Under the pieces are notes generated by a model. The model saw only the letters and a list, made by a program, of their open reading frames with translations. It was not told the DNA's origin and searched no databases. The position numbers and the translations under genes are program-made. From Robinsoniella peoriensis (GTDB lineage Bacteria; Bacillota; Clostridia; Lachnospirales; Lachnospiraceae): a stretch of 64,000 nt of DNA. Where the stretch lies: positions 285,654 to 349,653 of the forward strand of contig NZ_JTGN01000007.1 of the NCBI RefSeq assembly GCF_000797495.1, written 5' to 3'. Below are positions 51,379 through 60,295 of the stretch, piece by piece (position 1 is the stretch's first letter; the number at the start of each line of letters is the position of its first letter).

Positions 51379-51498
51379 ATGAAAAGTTTTCTTCTCACTG
51401 CGTTAAGTGCAACATTTGGATTTATCGGATTTTTATGGGTAGCATCAAAAGCTCTGCATATCCTGCTATACCTGATTGATCAAAAAATTGTACGATGA
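51379..51498 (+). CDS. 39-residue hydrophobic microprotein
   Basis: An ORF with an excellent ribosome-binding site (GAAGGAGGG) starting MKSFLLTALSATFG. Residues 5-34 are almost entirely hydrophobic, giving one long or two very short membrane segments, and the end is DQKIVR. No family is recognised. It stands alone between pgeF and the convergent prs, with its own promoter. It could be a small membrane regulator, a stress peptide or the toxin of a type I system; nothing decides between these. Confidence 0.6.
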   Translation: MKSFLLTALSATFGFIGFLWVASKALHILLYLIDQKIVR

Positions 51499-51614
51499 CA
51501 ACTGATACATATGAATTATTAAAACCAGACCTTATATTCATACAATGAAAAAATGAATATAGGATCATTATCTGTCATTATATTGACAAGATCGCTGTCA
51601 TAATTATATAAACG

Positions 51615-51655
51615 CAAAAATAAAAATGGCCTTTCACAGCCATTTTTATTTTTAT
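51615..51655. terminator. Bidirectional terminator between the microprotein and prs
   Basis: AATAAAAATGGC and GCCATTTTTATT around CTTTCACA, with T-runs on both strands. Confidence 0.85.
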
Positions 51656-51659
51656 ATCT

Positions 51660-52835
51660 TTATTTTCTTTTGTTGTACTTCTCCAGCAATTCATGAATCT
51701 TATCCGTAGGAGACTGTACACGGCTGATGGAAACATCATGATTCAGGGAATCAATGATACTTGCCAAAAACTTTGTCATATCAGCTTCTTCATAATACGG
51801 GCGATCCAGAAGTTCCGGCATGCGGTAATTCAGGTTCGTTGTAATTACTTTTTCAATATATCCCTTTTCATAATACTCATCAAATTCCTGCAGACCATCT
51901 GTGAAAAGGCCGAATGTTGTACATACGAATACTCTTTTCGCCTGACGTTCTTTCAATTGTTTTGCCACATCCAGCATACTTCCGCCGGAAGAAATCATAT
52001 CGTCGATTACGATCACGTCTTTTCCTTTTACGGAATCTCCCAGGAATTCATGGGCAACGATCGGGTTCTTACCATTGATAATCGTAGAGTAGTCACGGCG
52101 TTTGTAGAACATACCCATATCCACACCCAGGATATTAGAGAAGTATACGGCTCTGCTCATAGCACCTTCATCCGGGCTGATAATCATTAAATGGTCATTG
52201 TCAATTTTTAAATCCGGTGTGGACTTAATCATTGCTTTTAAGAACTGGTAAGTTGGCATGAAGCTGTCAAATCCGCTTAATGGGACAGCGTTTTGTACTC
52301 TTGGATCATGGGCGTCAAAGGTGAGAATATTGGTAACTCCCATATTGATTAACTCCTGTAAAGCAAGAGCGCAGTCCAAGGATTCGCGATTGGAACGTTT
52401 ATGCTGTCTTCCTTCGTATAAAAACGGCATTACAACATTGATTCGTCTTGCTTTTCCGGTAGCAGCAGAAATGATACGTTTTAAATCCTGAAAATGGTCA
52501 TCCGGGGACATATGGTTTTCATACCCGCATACAGAATAGGTCAGGCTGTAATTACATACATCAACCATAATAAATAAGTCGGTTCCACGAATGGAAGATT
52601 TAATCATCCCTTTTGCTTCTCCGGTACCAAATCTCGGGCATTCGCAGTCAACCAGATACGTGTCCTGGCAGTATCCCTGGAAAGCGATGCTGTCCTTTTG
52701 ATGGGTAGGGGAAGTGTGGCGGAATTCTACCAGATACTGATCAACGACTTTTGCAAAATCGCGGCAGCCTTCCAGCGGAATTATTTTCAGTGGTGCCACA
52801 GGCAGTGATTTACATAATGGTTCTAAATTTGGCAT
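51660..52835 (-). CDS. prs: Ribose-phosphate pyrophosphokinase (long form)
   Basis: A 391-residue PRPP synthase supplying nucleotide, His and Trp synthesis. Seen: GRQHKRSNRESL, the ribose/ATP region DAHDPRVQNAVP and the PRPP loop VIVIDDMISSGGSMLDVAKQL. It is about 75 residues longer than the typical ~315-residue enzyme, with extra sequence at the N-terminus (residues 1-85, Cys-rich) and around ~90-130. TTTTTTGGAGG precedes the ATG. It is transcribed away from the DUF512 gene. Confidence 0.9.
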   Translation of the reverse strand: MPNLEPLCKSLPVAPLKIIPLEGCRDFAKVVDQYLVEFRHTSPTHQKDSIAFQGYCQDTYLVDCECPRFGTGEAKGMIKSSIRGTDLFIMVDVCNYSLTYSVCGYENHMSPDDHFQDLKRIISAATGKARRINVVMPFLYEGRQHKRSNRESLDCALALQELINMGVTNILTFDAHDPRVQNAVPLSGFDSFMPTYQFLKAMIKSTPDLKIDNDHLMIISPDEGAMSRAVYFSNILGVDMGMFYKRRDYSTIINGKNPIVAHEFLGDSVKGKDVIVIDDMISSGGSMLDVAKQLKERQAKRVFVCTTFGLFTDGLQEFDEYYEKGYIEKVITTNLNYRMPELLDRPYYEEADMTKFLASIIDSLNHDVSISRVQSPTDKIHELLEKYNKRK

Positions 52836-52911
52836 AAATTAACCTCCAAAAAATACGTATAATTGAAATTATTACATATACTTATATTAAATCTTTATAA
52901 ATACCACTCTA

Positions 52912-52940
52912 TTTATATCATTTTGAGTTGTCTCCGTCAA
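52912..52940 (-). promoter_or_regulatory. SigA promoter of prs
   Basis: On the minus strand, TTGACG (52940-52935), a 17-bp spacer and TATAAA (52917-52912). Confidence 0.65.
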
Positions 52941-53020
52941 GATAATTGTCGTATAAAAGAAAAAACAAGAGATTTTTGTACAAAAATAAGAGAGATCTGT
53001 ACCAATCTAAAAATCAGACG

Positions 53021-53049
53021 TTGCATTTTAGATTTGAATTTAGTATTAT
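53021..53049 (+). promoter_or_regulatory. SigA promoter of the DUF512 gene
   Basis: TTGCAT, a 17-bp spacer and TATTAT, 29 bp before the start codon. Confidence 0.6.
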
Positions 53050-53078
53050 ATAGGAAACAAAGGAGTAAAGATCAGATT

Positions 53079-54398
53079 ATGAAAAAAACAAAACATATCA
53101 TCGGCCGTGTTCTTGCCGGAAGCATTGCAGAGGAAATGGAAATCGAACCTGGCGATGTTCTGGTATCTATAAATGGTAAAATAATAGAAGACGTATTTGA
53201 TTATCATTATCTCATCAACGAAGAATACCTGGAGTTACTGGTTGAAAAAAGCAATGGTGAAGAATGGGAACTGGAGATTGAAAAGGAATTCGAAGAAGAT
53301 CTGGGCATTGAATTTGAAAATGGTTTGATGGACGAATACCGTTCCTGCCGCAATAAATGTATATTCTGCTTTATTGACCAGATGCCGAAAAACATGCGTG
53401 AAACCCTCTATTTTAAAGATGACGATTCCAGGCTGTCTTTCCTGCAGGGGAACTACGTTACACTCACAAATATGAGTGACCATGATATCGAACGGATTAT
53501 CACCTACAAGCTGGCACCCATCAATATATCCTTTCATACAATGAACCCTGCCCTGCGCTGTCAGATGCTGAACAACCGTTTTGCCGGAGAAGCACTGAAG
53601 AAAGTGGACAGACTGTATGAAGCAGGGATAGAAATGAACGGTCAGATTGTTCTATGTAAAGATATCAACGACAAAAAAGAACTGGAATATACCATTGGGG
53701 AACTTACAAAATACATTCCTCATTTAAAAAGCGTATCTGTGGTTCCTGTGGGAATGACACAGTACCGGGATGATTTATTCTCCCTGAAACCTTTTACAAA
53801 AGAAGATGCAATAGAAGTACTGGACTGTATACACCGCTGGCAGAAGAAATTATTTGCCGAATTCGGTACGCACTTTATTCATGCCGGGGATGAATGGTAT
53901 ATACTTGCCGGAGAAGAAATGCCTGCGGAAGAGACCTATGATGGATACCTGCAGTTAGAAAATGGTGTGGGAATGACAAGGCTTCTGTTAAACGAAGTAG
54001 AAGAGGAGTGTCAGAAACTAATCGGTAACAACCGAAAACAAGAGCTTTCTATTGCTACCGGTGTCTTAGCTTATCCTTATATAAAAAGCTTAAGCGAAAA
54101 AGTCTGCCAAAAATATCCCGGCATTCAGGCCTACGTATATGAAATTAAAAATAATTTCTTTGGAGAGCGGATTACCGTTGCCGGGCTCTTAACGGGAAAT
54201 GACATTATTTCACAGTTAAAAGGGAAAGATCTGGGGCAGCGCCTCCTGCTTTCTGACAATGTCTTACGAAGCGGGGAAGACGTCTTTTTAGACGATGTAA
54301 CGGTATCTGAAATGGAAATTGCTTTACAAACGAAGGTAAGTATTGTAAAATCAAGCGGTCGGGCTTTTGTCGAAGCCCTGATACAAAAGGAAGAATAA
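53079..54398 (+). CDS. DUF512 family protein with PDZ and radical-SAM-like domains
   Basis: A 439-residue protein. Residues 1-70 form a PDZ-like domain (IIGRVLAGSIAEEMEIEPGDVLVSING). Cysteines C90, C94 and C97 form CRNKCIFC, the CxxxCxxC cluster motif of radical SAM enzymes, followed by a TIM-barrel-like middle. The C-terminal ~220 residues are the DUF512 domain. The family is common in clostridia and cyanobacteria but has no firmly known reaction. An upstream extension of the frame to 52863 is rejected because AAAGGAG and the promoter point to ATG 53079. der follows after 22 bases. Confidence 0.82.
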   Translation: MKKTKHIIGRVLAGSIAEEMEIEPGDVLVSINGKIIEDVFDYHYLINEEYLELLVEKSNGEEWELEIEKEFEEDLGIEFENGLMDEYRSCRNKCIFCFIDQMPKNMRETLYFKDDDSRLSFLQGNYVTLTNMSDHDIERIITYKLAPINISFHTMNPALRCQMLNNRFAGEALKKVDRLYEAGIEMNGQIVLCKDINDKKELEYTIGELTKYIPHLKSVSVVPVGMTQYRDDLFSLKPFTKEDAIEVLDCIHRWQKKLFAEFGTHFIHAGDEWYILAGEEMPAEETYDGYLQLENGVGMTRLLLNEVEEECQKLIGNNRKQELSIATGVLAYPYIKSLSEKVCQKYPGIQAYVYEIKNNFFGERITVAGLLTGNDIISQLKGKDLGQRLLLSDNVLRSGEDVFLDDVTVSEMEIALQTKVSIVKSSGRAFVEALIQKEE

Positions 54399-54420
54399 AA
54401 GACACAAGAGGTGAAAATAT

Positions 54421-55749
54421 ATGAGTAAACCAATCGTTGCAATCGTAGGAAGGCCAAACGTTGGAAAGTCCACATTGTTCAATGCTCTGGCAGGAGAAAA
54501 TATTTCTATAGTAAAAGATACGCCGGGTGTTACAAGAGACCGTATCTATGCTGATGTAGAATGGCTGAATATCAATTTTACATTAATAGATACCGGCGGT
54601 ATTGAACCGGACAGCAAAGATATCATATTAGCGCAGATGAGAGAACAGGCTCAAATCGCTATTGACACTGCAGATGTTATTATATTTATAACAGATGTAC
54701 GTCAGGGACTGGTAGATTCCGATGCCAAAGTAGCAGACATGCTTCGCCGTTCCCAGAAACCGGTTATTCTGGTCGTGAATAAAGTAGATAATTTTGACCG
54801 TTTAATGTCCGATGTATATGAATTCTATAATTTAGGAATTGGAGATCCCGTTCCCATATCAGCTATTTCAAAGCTTGGAATTGGCGATATGCTGGATGAA
54901 GTTACAAAGCACTTTCAATTAAATGATACCGAGGATGAAGAAGATGACAGACCGCGTGTAGCCGTAGTAGGCAAGCCAAATGTTGGAAAATCTTCTATTA
55001 TAAATAAACTTCTGGGTGAAAACCGTGTGATCGTTTCCAATGTTGCAGGAACCACAAGAGATGCCATCGATACTGCAATTACGTTTAACGGACAGGAATA
55101 TGTATTTATTGATACTGCAGGACTTCGAAGAAAGAGTAAAATCAAAGAAGAGCTGGAGAGATACAGTATTATTCGTACCGTTACCGCAGTAGACCGTGCA
55201 GATGTAGTGGTCGTAGTTATCGATGCAGTAGAAGGCGTAACGGAACAGGACGCTAAAATTGCCGGCATTGCCCATGAACGCGGTAAGGGAGTCATTATCG
55301 TAGTAAATAAATGGGATGCTATTGAAAAAGATGATAAAACAATCTATAAATATACAAACAAAGTAAAAGATACACTTTCCTATATGCCATATGCCGAAAT
55401 TATGTTTGTTTCCGCAATGACAGGGCAGAGACTGAATAAGCTTTTCGAAAATATCGATATGGTAATTGAAAACCAGTCCATGCGTATCGCAACCGGTGTC
55501 TTAAATGAGATTATGACGGAAGCAGTTGCTCTGCAGCAGCCACCATCGGACAAAGGAAAACGTCTGAAATTGTATTATATTACCCAGGTAGCTGTGAAGC
55601 CGCCTACCTTCGTCATTTTTGTGAATGACAAAGAGCTGATGCATTTTTCCTACACCAGATATCTGGAAAACAAAATCCGGGATACTTTTGGATTCAGAGG
55701 AACATCGCTTAAATTTATTATTCGTGAACGTAAGGAAAAGGAGAAATAA
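54421..55749 (+). CDS. der: Ribosome biogenesis GTPase Der (EngA)
   Basis: A 442-residue protein with two tandem GTPase domains: GRPNVGKSTLFNAL near residue 9 with DTGGIEPD and NKVDN, and GKPNVGKSSIINKLLGENR near residue 183 with DTAGLRRKSKIKEELE and NKWDA. A C-terminal KH-like domain ends in GTSLKFIIRERK. Essential for 50S assembly. AGAGGTG precedes the ATG. Confidence 0.97.
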   Translation: MSKPIVAIVGRPNVGKSTLFNALAGENISIVKDTPGVTRDRIYADVEWLNINFTLIDTGGIEPDSKDIILAQMREQAQIAIDTADVIIFITDVRQGLVDSDAKVADMLRRSQKPVILVVNKVDNFDRLMSDVYEFYNLGIGDPVPISAISKLGIGDMLDEVTKHFQLNDTEDEEDDRPRVAVVGKPNVGKSSIINKLLGENRVIVSNVAGTTRDAIDTAITFNGQEYVFIDTAGLRRKSKIKEELERYSIIRTVTAVDRADVVVVVIDAVEGVTEQDAKIAGIAHERGKGVIIVVNKWDAIEKDDKTIYKYTNKVKDTLSYMPYAEIMFVSAMTGQRLNKLFENIDMVIENQSMRIATGVLNEIMTEAVALQQPPSDKGKRLKLYYITQVAVKPPTFVIFVNDKELMHFSYTRYLENKIRDTFGFRGTSLKFIIRERKEKEK

Positions 55750-55755
55750 TTGGTT

Positions 55756-56394
55756 ATGGAACGTATCATCTGCTTAGTTATCGGATATGTATTTGGTCTT
55801 TTTCAGACCAGCTATATTTACGGCAGGATGCATGGCATCGATATTCGTGAACATGGAAGCGGCAATGCCGGAAGTACAAATATGCTGCGGACTCTTGGAA
55901 AAAAAGCAGGACTGATTACTTTTGCAGGGGACTGCCTCAAATGTATCCTGGCGGTAGTAATCATCCGCCTGGTGTTTGGCAGGTCACATCAGGATATCCT
56001 GCCCCTGCTGGTATTCTACGGTGCGGCAGGCACGATTTTAGGGCATAATTATCCTTTTTATTTAGGCTTTAAAGGTGGAAAAGGGATTGCCGCAACTGCA
56101 GGACTTGTGTTATCATTTAACTGGATTATGGCAATCCTTGGCATTGTTACTTTTTTTACGACTTTCTTTACAACTCACTTTGTATCACTTGGTTCCCTTC
56201 TGGTCTATGTGGGAATCATGATCGAATTGATTGTACTCGGTCAGACCGGATTTTTTGAAATGACCCAGCCGCATTTGTATGAGCTGTATGCTATTGGTGC
56301 TTTTCTAGCGATTCTTGCATTCTGGAAGCATCGGGCAAACATCGGGCGTTTACTAAGCGGTACGGAAAACAAAACCTTTTTAAGTAAGAAATAA
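55756..56394 (+). CDS. plsY: Glycerol-3-phosphate acyltransferase PlsY
   Basis: A 212-residue membrane enzyme using acyl phosphate (from PlsX) to acylate glycerol 3-phosphate. Motifs: GSGNAGSTNMLRTLG, an AGDCLKCI region, GHNYPFYLGFKGGKGIAATAG, and several membrane helices. The start is uncertain: TTG 55750, directly after the der stop, has the better ribosome-binding spacing, but ATG 55756 is the more usual codon. gpsA, which supplies glycerol 3-phosphate, follows. Confidence 0.93.
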   Translation: MERIICLVIGYVFGLFQTSYIYGRMHGIDIREHGSGNAGSTNMLRTLGKKAGLITFAGDCLKCILAVVIIRLVFGRSHQDILPLLVFYGAAGTILGHNYPFYLGFKGGKGIAATAGLVLSFNWIMAILGIVTFFTTFFTTHFVSLGSLLVYVGIMIELIVLGQTGFFEMTQPHLYELYAIGAFLAILAFWKHRANIGRLLSGTENKTFLSKK

Positions 56395-56426
56395 GTCATT
56401 ACATAAAACACAATGGGGGTAATCAT

Positions 56427-57434
56427 ATGGTTAAGATAGGCGTTATTGGAGCCGGCAGCTGGGGTACGGCTCTGGCGGTATTGTTGCATAAAAACGGACA
56501 TGAAGTTACGATCTGGTCTATTATAAAAGAAGAAGTGGATATGCTGCGTGAAAAAAGACAGCATGAATCCAAACTTCCGGGTGTGGTAATTCCAGAGGAC
56601 ATAACAATTACAAACGATTTGAAAGAGTCTATGACCGATAAGGATATTCTGGTTCTTGCCGTTCCTTCTCCTTTTACGAGAAGCACCTGTAAGATGATGA
56701 AAGAATTTTTAAAACCTGGTCAGATTGTTATGAATGTAGCAAAGGGAATCGAAGAGAATTCACTGTTTACCCTGACCGATATTATGGAAGAAGAGCTGCC
56801 TGGCGTTGATGCGGCTGTTTTATCCGGTCCAAGCCATGCAGAAGAAGTTGGAAGAGGCCTTCCAACCACCTGCGTTGTTGGTGCACATTCGAAAAAGACC
56901 GCAGAATATCTGCAGAACATTTTCATTAGTCCTGTATTTCGAGTTTATACAAGCCCGGATATGCTTGGTATAGAGTTGGGTGGGGCATTGAAAAATGTAA
57001 TTGCACTGGCTGCAGGTACCGCGGACGGACTGGGCTATGGCGACAATACAAAAGCTGCTCTTATTACCAGAGGAATTGCAGAAATTTCCCGCCTTGGCAT
57101 GAAAATGGGTGGAAAACCGGAAACTTTCTATGGTCTGACAGGAATTGGGGATCTGATCGTTACCTGTGCCAGCGTTCACAGCCGTAACCGGAAAGCAGGT
57201 TACCTGATTGGTAAAGGTTATACCATGCAGGAAGCCATGGATGAAGTTAAAATGGTAGTCGAAGGAGTCTATTCTGCAAAAGCCGCTATGGGGCTTGCGA
57301 AAAAGTACGATGTAGAACTGCCGATTATCGAACAGGTGAATAAAGTTTTATTTGAAGGAAAGAATGCTGCCGAAGCAGTAAATGAATTAATGCAGCGAGA
57401 CAAAAAGCTGGAGCATTCTGATTTGCTTTGGTAA
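56427..57434 (+). CDS. gpsA: Glycerol-3-phosphate dehydrogenase [NAD(P)+]
   Basis: A 335-residue dehydrogenase making glycerol 3-phosphate for phospholipids. The nucleotide-binding GAGSWGTALAVLLHKNGHEV is at the N-terminus. The catalytic lysine lies in GGALKNVIALAAGTADGLGYGDNTKAALITRG, and GLTGIGDLIVTCAS is typical. der-plsY-gpsA is a frequent Firmicute order. Confidence 0.96.
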   Translation: MVKIGVIGAGSWGTALAVLLHKNGHEVTIWSIIKEEVDMLREKRQHESKLPGVVIPEDITITNDLKESMTDKDILVLAVPSPFTRSTCKMMKEFLKPGQIVMNVAKGIEENSLFTLTDIMEEELPGVDAAVLSGPSHAEEVGRGLPTTCVVGAHSKKTAEYLQNIFISPVFRVYTSPDMLGIELGGALKNVIALAAGTADGLGYGDNTKAALITRGIAEISRLGMKMGGKPETFYGLTGIGDLIVTCASVHSRNRKAGYLIGKGYTMQEAMDEVKMVVEGVYSAKAAMGLAKKYDVELPIIEQVNKVLFEGKNAAEAVNELMQRDKKLEHSDLLW

Positions 57435-57448
57435 GGAGGATATGAATC

Positions 57449-58219
57449 ATGAATTATTATACTGTAGGCATTGAAGGTATGCCAAGACTTCTGTTGGAGA
57501 TCGAAGATCCACTGGGTAATTTTCGAAAGAAATTATATCCGGCAGCATTTAAAAATTACTTTGAAAAAAATATGGTTACTTTCCAGGCTATCGAAAACGG
57601 TTACCAGGATGTAGTAGACAAAGATCAGTTTCTGTCAAATATGGCTAATGCCCTTGTAGAAACTGCAGATGAAAAGATTCAGGCTCAGGGTAAAAAGAAT
57701 AATCAGGAAAAATTATTAATGGATTATAATTTGTATATGGCTGTTTACGTACTACCTGCCATATTGGAATTCCATGGTGAATCCTCCAAACCTTTAACTG
57801 AAAAATTACTGGCTGGGTGGAAAGAGCATTTTCCGAAGACCAATATACAGGCAGCAACTTATGAGCATATTGAACATGGATTTCACCGGAAATTCTGTTA
57901 TATTACTACTGCCGTCTGTGAAACTTTCGGAAAGCCGGATGATTGTTATGAATTAACCATTCTACGTAATTACCGTGACGGTTATCTGATGGATCAACCG
58001 GAAGGAGAAGAAATCATCAAAGAATATTATGATGTAGCTCCAACCATTGTGAAACACATTAATAAAAATCCGGAAAAGTCGTCTATTTACCAGGGTGTCT
58101 GGGATAAATACCTTCATCCCTGCATTCAGATGATTGAAGACAATAAAAATGAAGAGTGCAAGGAACTTTATATACAAATGGTCAGGGACTTGCAGACAGA
58201 ATATTTTTATAACAGATAA
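57449..58219 (+). CDS. CFI-box-CTERM domain protein of unknown function
   Basis: A 256-residue soluble protein, recognisable only by the C-terminal region KFCYITTAVCETFGKPDDCYELTILRNYRDGYL. This is the CFI-box motif, in which a Cys-aromatic-Ile core is followed by a second Cys and an LR-x-FRD-like stretch. The rest is helical with no other domain seen. AAGGAGG precedes the ATG. It sits 14 bases after gpsA and is ended by a terminator, so it shares that operon, but no link to lipid synthesis is evident. Confidence 0.65.
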   Translation: MNYYTVGIEGMPRLLLEIEDPLGNFRKKLYPAAFKNYFEKNMVTFQAIENGYQDVVDKDQFLSNMANALVETADEKIQAQGKKNNQEKLLMDYNLYMAVYVLPAILEFHGESSKPLTEKLLAGWKEHFPKTNIQAATYEHIEHGFHRKFCYITTAVCETFGKPDDCYELTILRNYRDGYLMDQPEGEEIIKEYYDVAPTIVKHINKNPEKSSIYQGVWDKYLHPCIQMIEDNKNEECKELYIQMVRDLQTEYFYNR

Positions 58220-58227
58220 CTGTTATG

Positions 58228-58267
58228 AACAGAACAGAAGCCAAAAGGGTTTTGTTCTGTTTTTTTA
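58228..58267 (+). terminator. Terminator after the CFI-box gene
   Basis: AACAGAACA-GAAGCC and GGGTTTTGTTCTGTT, followed by TTTTTT. Confidence 0.8.
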
Positions 58268-58338
58268 TGCATCAGATTCTGCTTAAGTGGGAATGCTACG
58301 ATTAGCATATTTGAATAAAAAACAGGAGGAATTATAAA

Positions 58339-59025
58339 ATGGCTAATGGAAACAATGATGATAAATCCGGCAAAGATGAAAAGAAAGAGCAGCAGCAGGA
58401 AGAAATCAAGGAAATGGGACAAATAACCCTGGATCATAAGATTCACCTTTTGACTGTAATCGGAGAAATTGAAGGTCACGAATGCCTTCCTTCAAACAGC
58501 AAAACTACGAAATACGAACATGTCCTTCCCCAATTGGCAGCAATTGAAGACAGCAATGATATTGAAGGCGTTCTGGTTCTGTTAAATACCGTAGGCGGGG
58601 ATGTGGAAGCAGGACTGGCAATTTCTGAAATGCTTGCTTCCTTAAGCAAACCCACCGTATCTCTGGTTCTGGGCGGAAGCCACTCCATAGGCGTTCCTAT
58701 CGCCGTATCCACCGATTATTCCTTCATAGTAGAGACAGGAACCATGGTTATCCATCCTGTACGAATGAGCGGTACCGTAATCGGAGCACCTCAGACATAC
58801 GATTACTTTAAACAGATGCAGGACCGTATCCTTGGATTTATAGCCTCACACTGTGATGCTAACAGGGACCGCCTGGAAGAACTCATGTTAGACACCGGAA
58901 TGCTGACCAAGGATCTGGGAACCATTCTTGTGGGTAAGCAGGCAGTGGATGAGGGCATCATTAATGAAGTTGGCGGGATTAAGGATGCACTGAAGAAAGT
59001 TTATGAGTTGATTAAAGCGAAATAG
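58339..59025 (+). CDS. tepA: ClpP-like translocation-enhancing protein TepA
   Basis: A 228-residue ClpP/crotonase-fold serine protease. After a charged N-terminus (residues 5-25, Asp/Lys/Gln/Glu), LLNTVGGDVEAGLAI is followed by GGSHSIGVPIA with probable nucleophile S116, then MVIHPVRMSG with H139. TepA in Bacillus lies beside the ftsK/spoIIIE region and assists protein export or clears the translocon. AGGAGG precedes the ATG. A palindromic element begins at the stop codon. Confidence 0.88.
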   Translation: MANGNNDDKSGKDEKKEQQQEEIKEMGQITLDHKIHLLTVIGEIEGHECLPSNSKTTKYEHVLPQLAAIEDSNDIEGVLVLLNTVGGDVEAGLAISEMLASLSKPTVSLVLGGSHSIGVPIAVSTDYSFIVETGTMVIHPVRMSGTVIGAPQTYDYFKQMQDRILGFIASHCDANRDRLEELMLDTGMLTKDLGTILVGKQAVDEGIINEVGGIKDALKKVYELIKAK

Positions 59026-59257
59026 GGTTGATAAAAGGACGCTTTGTAGATGGGGGTGGTGCAGGTCAAGAGAAGGGGGCAGTGAGCTGCGAAATGCATC
59101 AGGATTTCGGAGCGAATGCCCGCGTGCCGCCAAAAAGCGCTCCGGGAAGGTTAGAAAATGCCAGTTCTGCGGTAAGCCTTCCAAACGCCTGCCATGGTCC
59201 GCCCCCTTCTCTTTTCGAACACTACATCTAATACAAAGCGTCTATTATCAGCAACCC
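59025..59257. repeat. Large palindromic intergenic element, copy 3 (~233 bp)
   Basis: The ends GGGTTGATAAAAGGACGC and GCGTCTATTATCAGCAACCC pair, and GACGCTTTGTAGATG (59038-59052) matches copy 1 exactly. The core GCAGTGAGCTGCGAAATGCA... through GCCGCCAAAAAGCGCT is identical to copy 1 for about 60 bp. The left inner arm found in copy 1 is absent. The element starts on the last base of the tepA stop codon and ends 20 bp before the uppP promoter. Confidence 0.87.
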
Positions 59258-59276
59258 ACTCCCTAAATTTTCTTCA

Positions 59277-59305
59277 TTGTAAATTCTCTCAATATATGCT
59301 ATAAT
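59277..59305 (+). promoter_or_regulatory. SigA promoter of uppP-ftsK
   Basis: TTGTAA, a 17-bp spacer and TATAAT with an extended -10 (TGC before TATAAT). Confidence 0.8.
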
Positions 59306-59401
59306 TAAGCGCTATAATAAAAATGTTTACACTATATAAAAAATATAAGATACAGTTCTTCTTTGCAGTAGCGGGGAAATGGACGAAGAGGAGAAATGGT
59401 T

Positions 59402-60277
59402 ATGTCAATATTAGAGTCTATCCTGCTGGGACTGGTACAGGGGATTACGGAATTTCTGCCAGTCAGCAGTTCGGGACATCTAGCTATTCTACAAAACGTA
59501 TTCCACATCAAAACAGATGGAGGAATGTTGTTTGATATTTTGCTTCACGTAGGTACGTTAGTCGCAGTTTTCATCGTATATCGAAAAGATATCCTGAGAA
59601 TGATTGTGGAAGCAATCTGCATGTGCATGGATTCTTTTCAAAATGGGAAAACCTTTCTGCACAATCGGAAACACGATGATGCACTTCGCTACAAGAAAGT
59701 AGTACATAACAATTATCGTAAATTTGTTTTGCTTGTAATCGTATCTACGATTCCTACCGGAATTATTGGCTATGCCGCCAAAAGTCTGGTTGCCGCAGCA
59801 AGTATGACACTGGTAATTCCGGGTGTTTGTCTGTTGCTGACCGGAGTTCTTTTGCTGGTATCTGATATTTCAGAAGACGGTCATAAAATTCCAAAAACAG
59901 TTTCCTACTCCAATGGTTTTATTATCGGTATCTGCCAGGGAATAGCTACTCTACCTGGTCTGTCCCGTTCCGGAACCACAATTGCGGCATGTCTTTTAAG
60001 CGGGTTTGACCGGAAATTTGCTGTAAAATATTCATTTATTATGTCAATCCCTGCTATTTTAGGGGCAGCAGTTCTGGAACTAAAAGATATTGGAAAAGAA
60101 ACAATTACTTTTTCCCAGTTTGGTATTTACCTGATTGGAGCTATTGTTGCCGGTGTAGTAGGTTATGTATGTATGAAAACTATGCTTGTAGTAGTACGTA
60201 AGAAGAAATTTAAAGGATTTGCATTCTATTGCTTTGCAGTAGGTATATTTGCAATTGTTGCGCATTTTGTATTTTAA
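59402..60277 (+). CDS. uppP: Undecaprenyl-diphosphatase (bacitracin-resistance type)
   Basis: A 291-residue polytopic membrane enzyme that recycles undecaprenyl pyrophosphate for cell-wall synthesis. Motifs: GLVQGITEFLPVSSSGHLAI at the N-terminus and GICQGIATLPGLSRSGTTIA in the middle, the two conserved active-site stretches of the BacA family. ATG 59402 fits the GAGGAG spacing better than ATG 59396. ftsK follows after 18 bases. Confidence 0.95.
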   Translation: MSILESILLGLVQGITEFLPVSSSGHLAILQNVFHIKTDGGMLFDILLHVGTLVAVFIVYRKDILRMIVEAICMCMDSFQNGKTFLHNRKHDDALRYKKVVHNNYRKFVLLVIVSTIPTGIIGYAAKSLVAAASMTLVIPGVCLLLTGVLLLVSDISEDGHKIPKTVSYSNGFIIGICQGIATLPGLSRSGTTIAACLLSGFDRKFAVKYSFIMSIPAILGAAVLELKDIGKETITFSQFGIYLIGAIVAGVVGYVCMKTMLVVVRKKKFKGFAFYCFAVGIFAIVAHFVF

Positions 60278-60295
60278 GTAAGGAGAGACAGATTC

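Noticed and set aside
52863..53078. N-terminal extension of the DUF512 ORF
   Set aside because: It would cover the divergent promoter region, and the PDZ-like domain starts right at ATG 53079.
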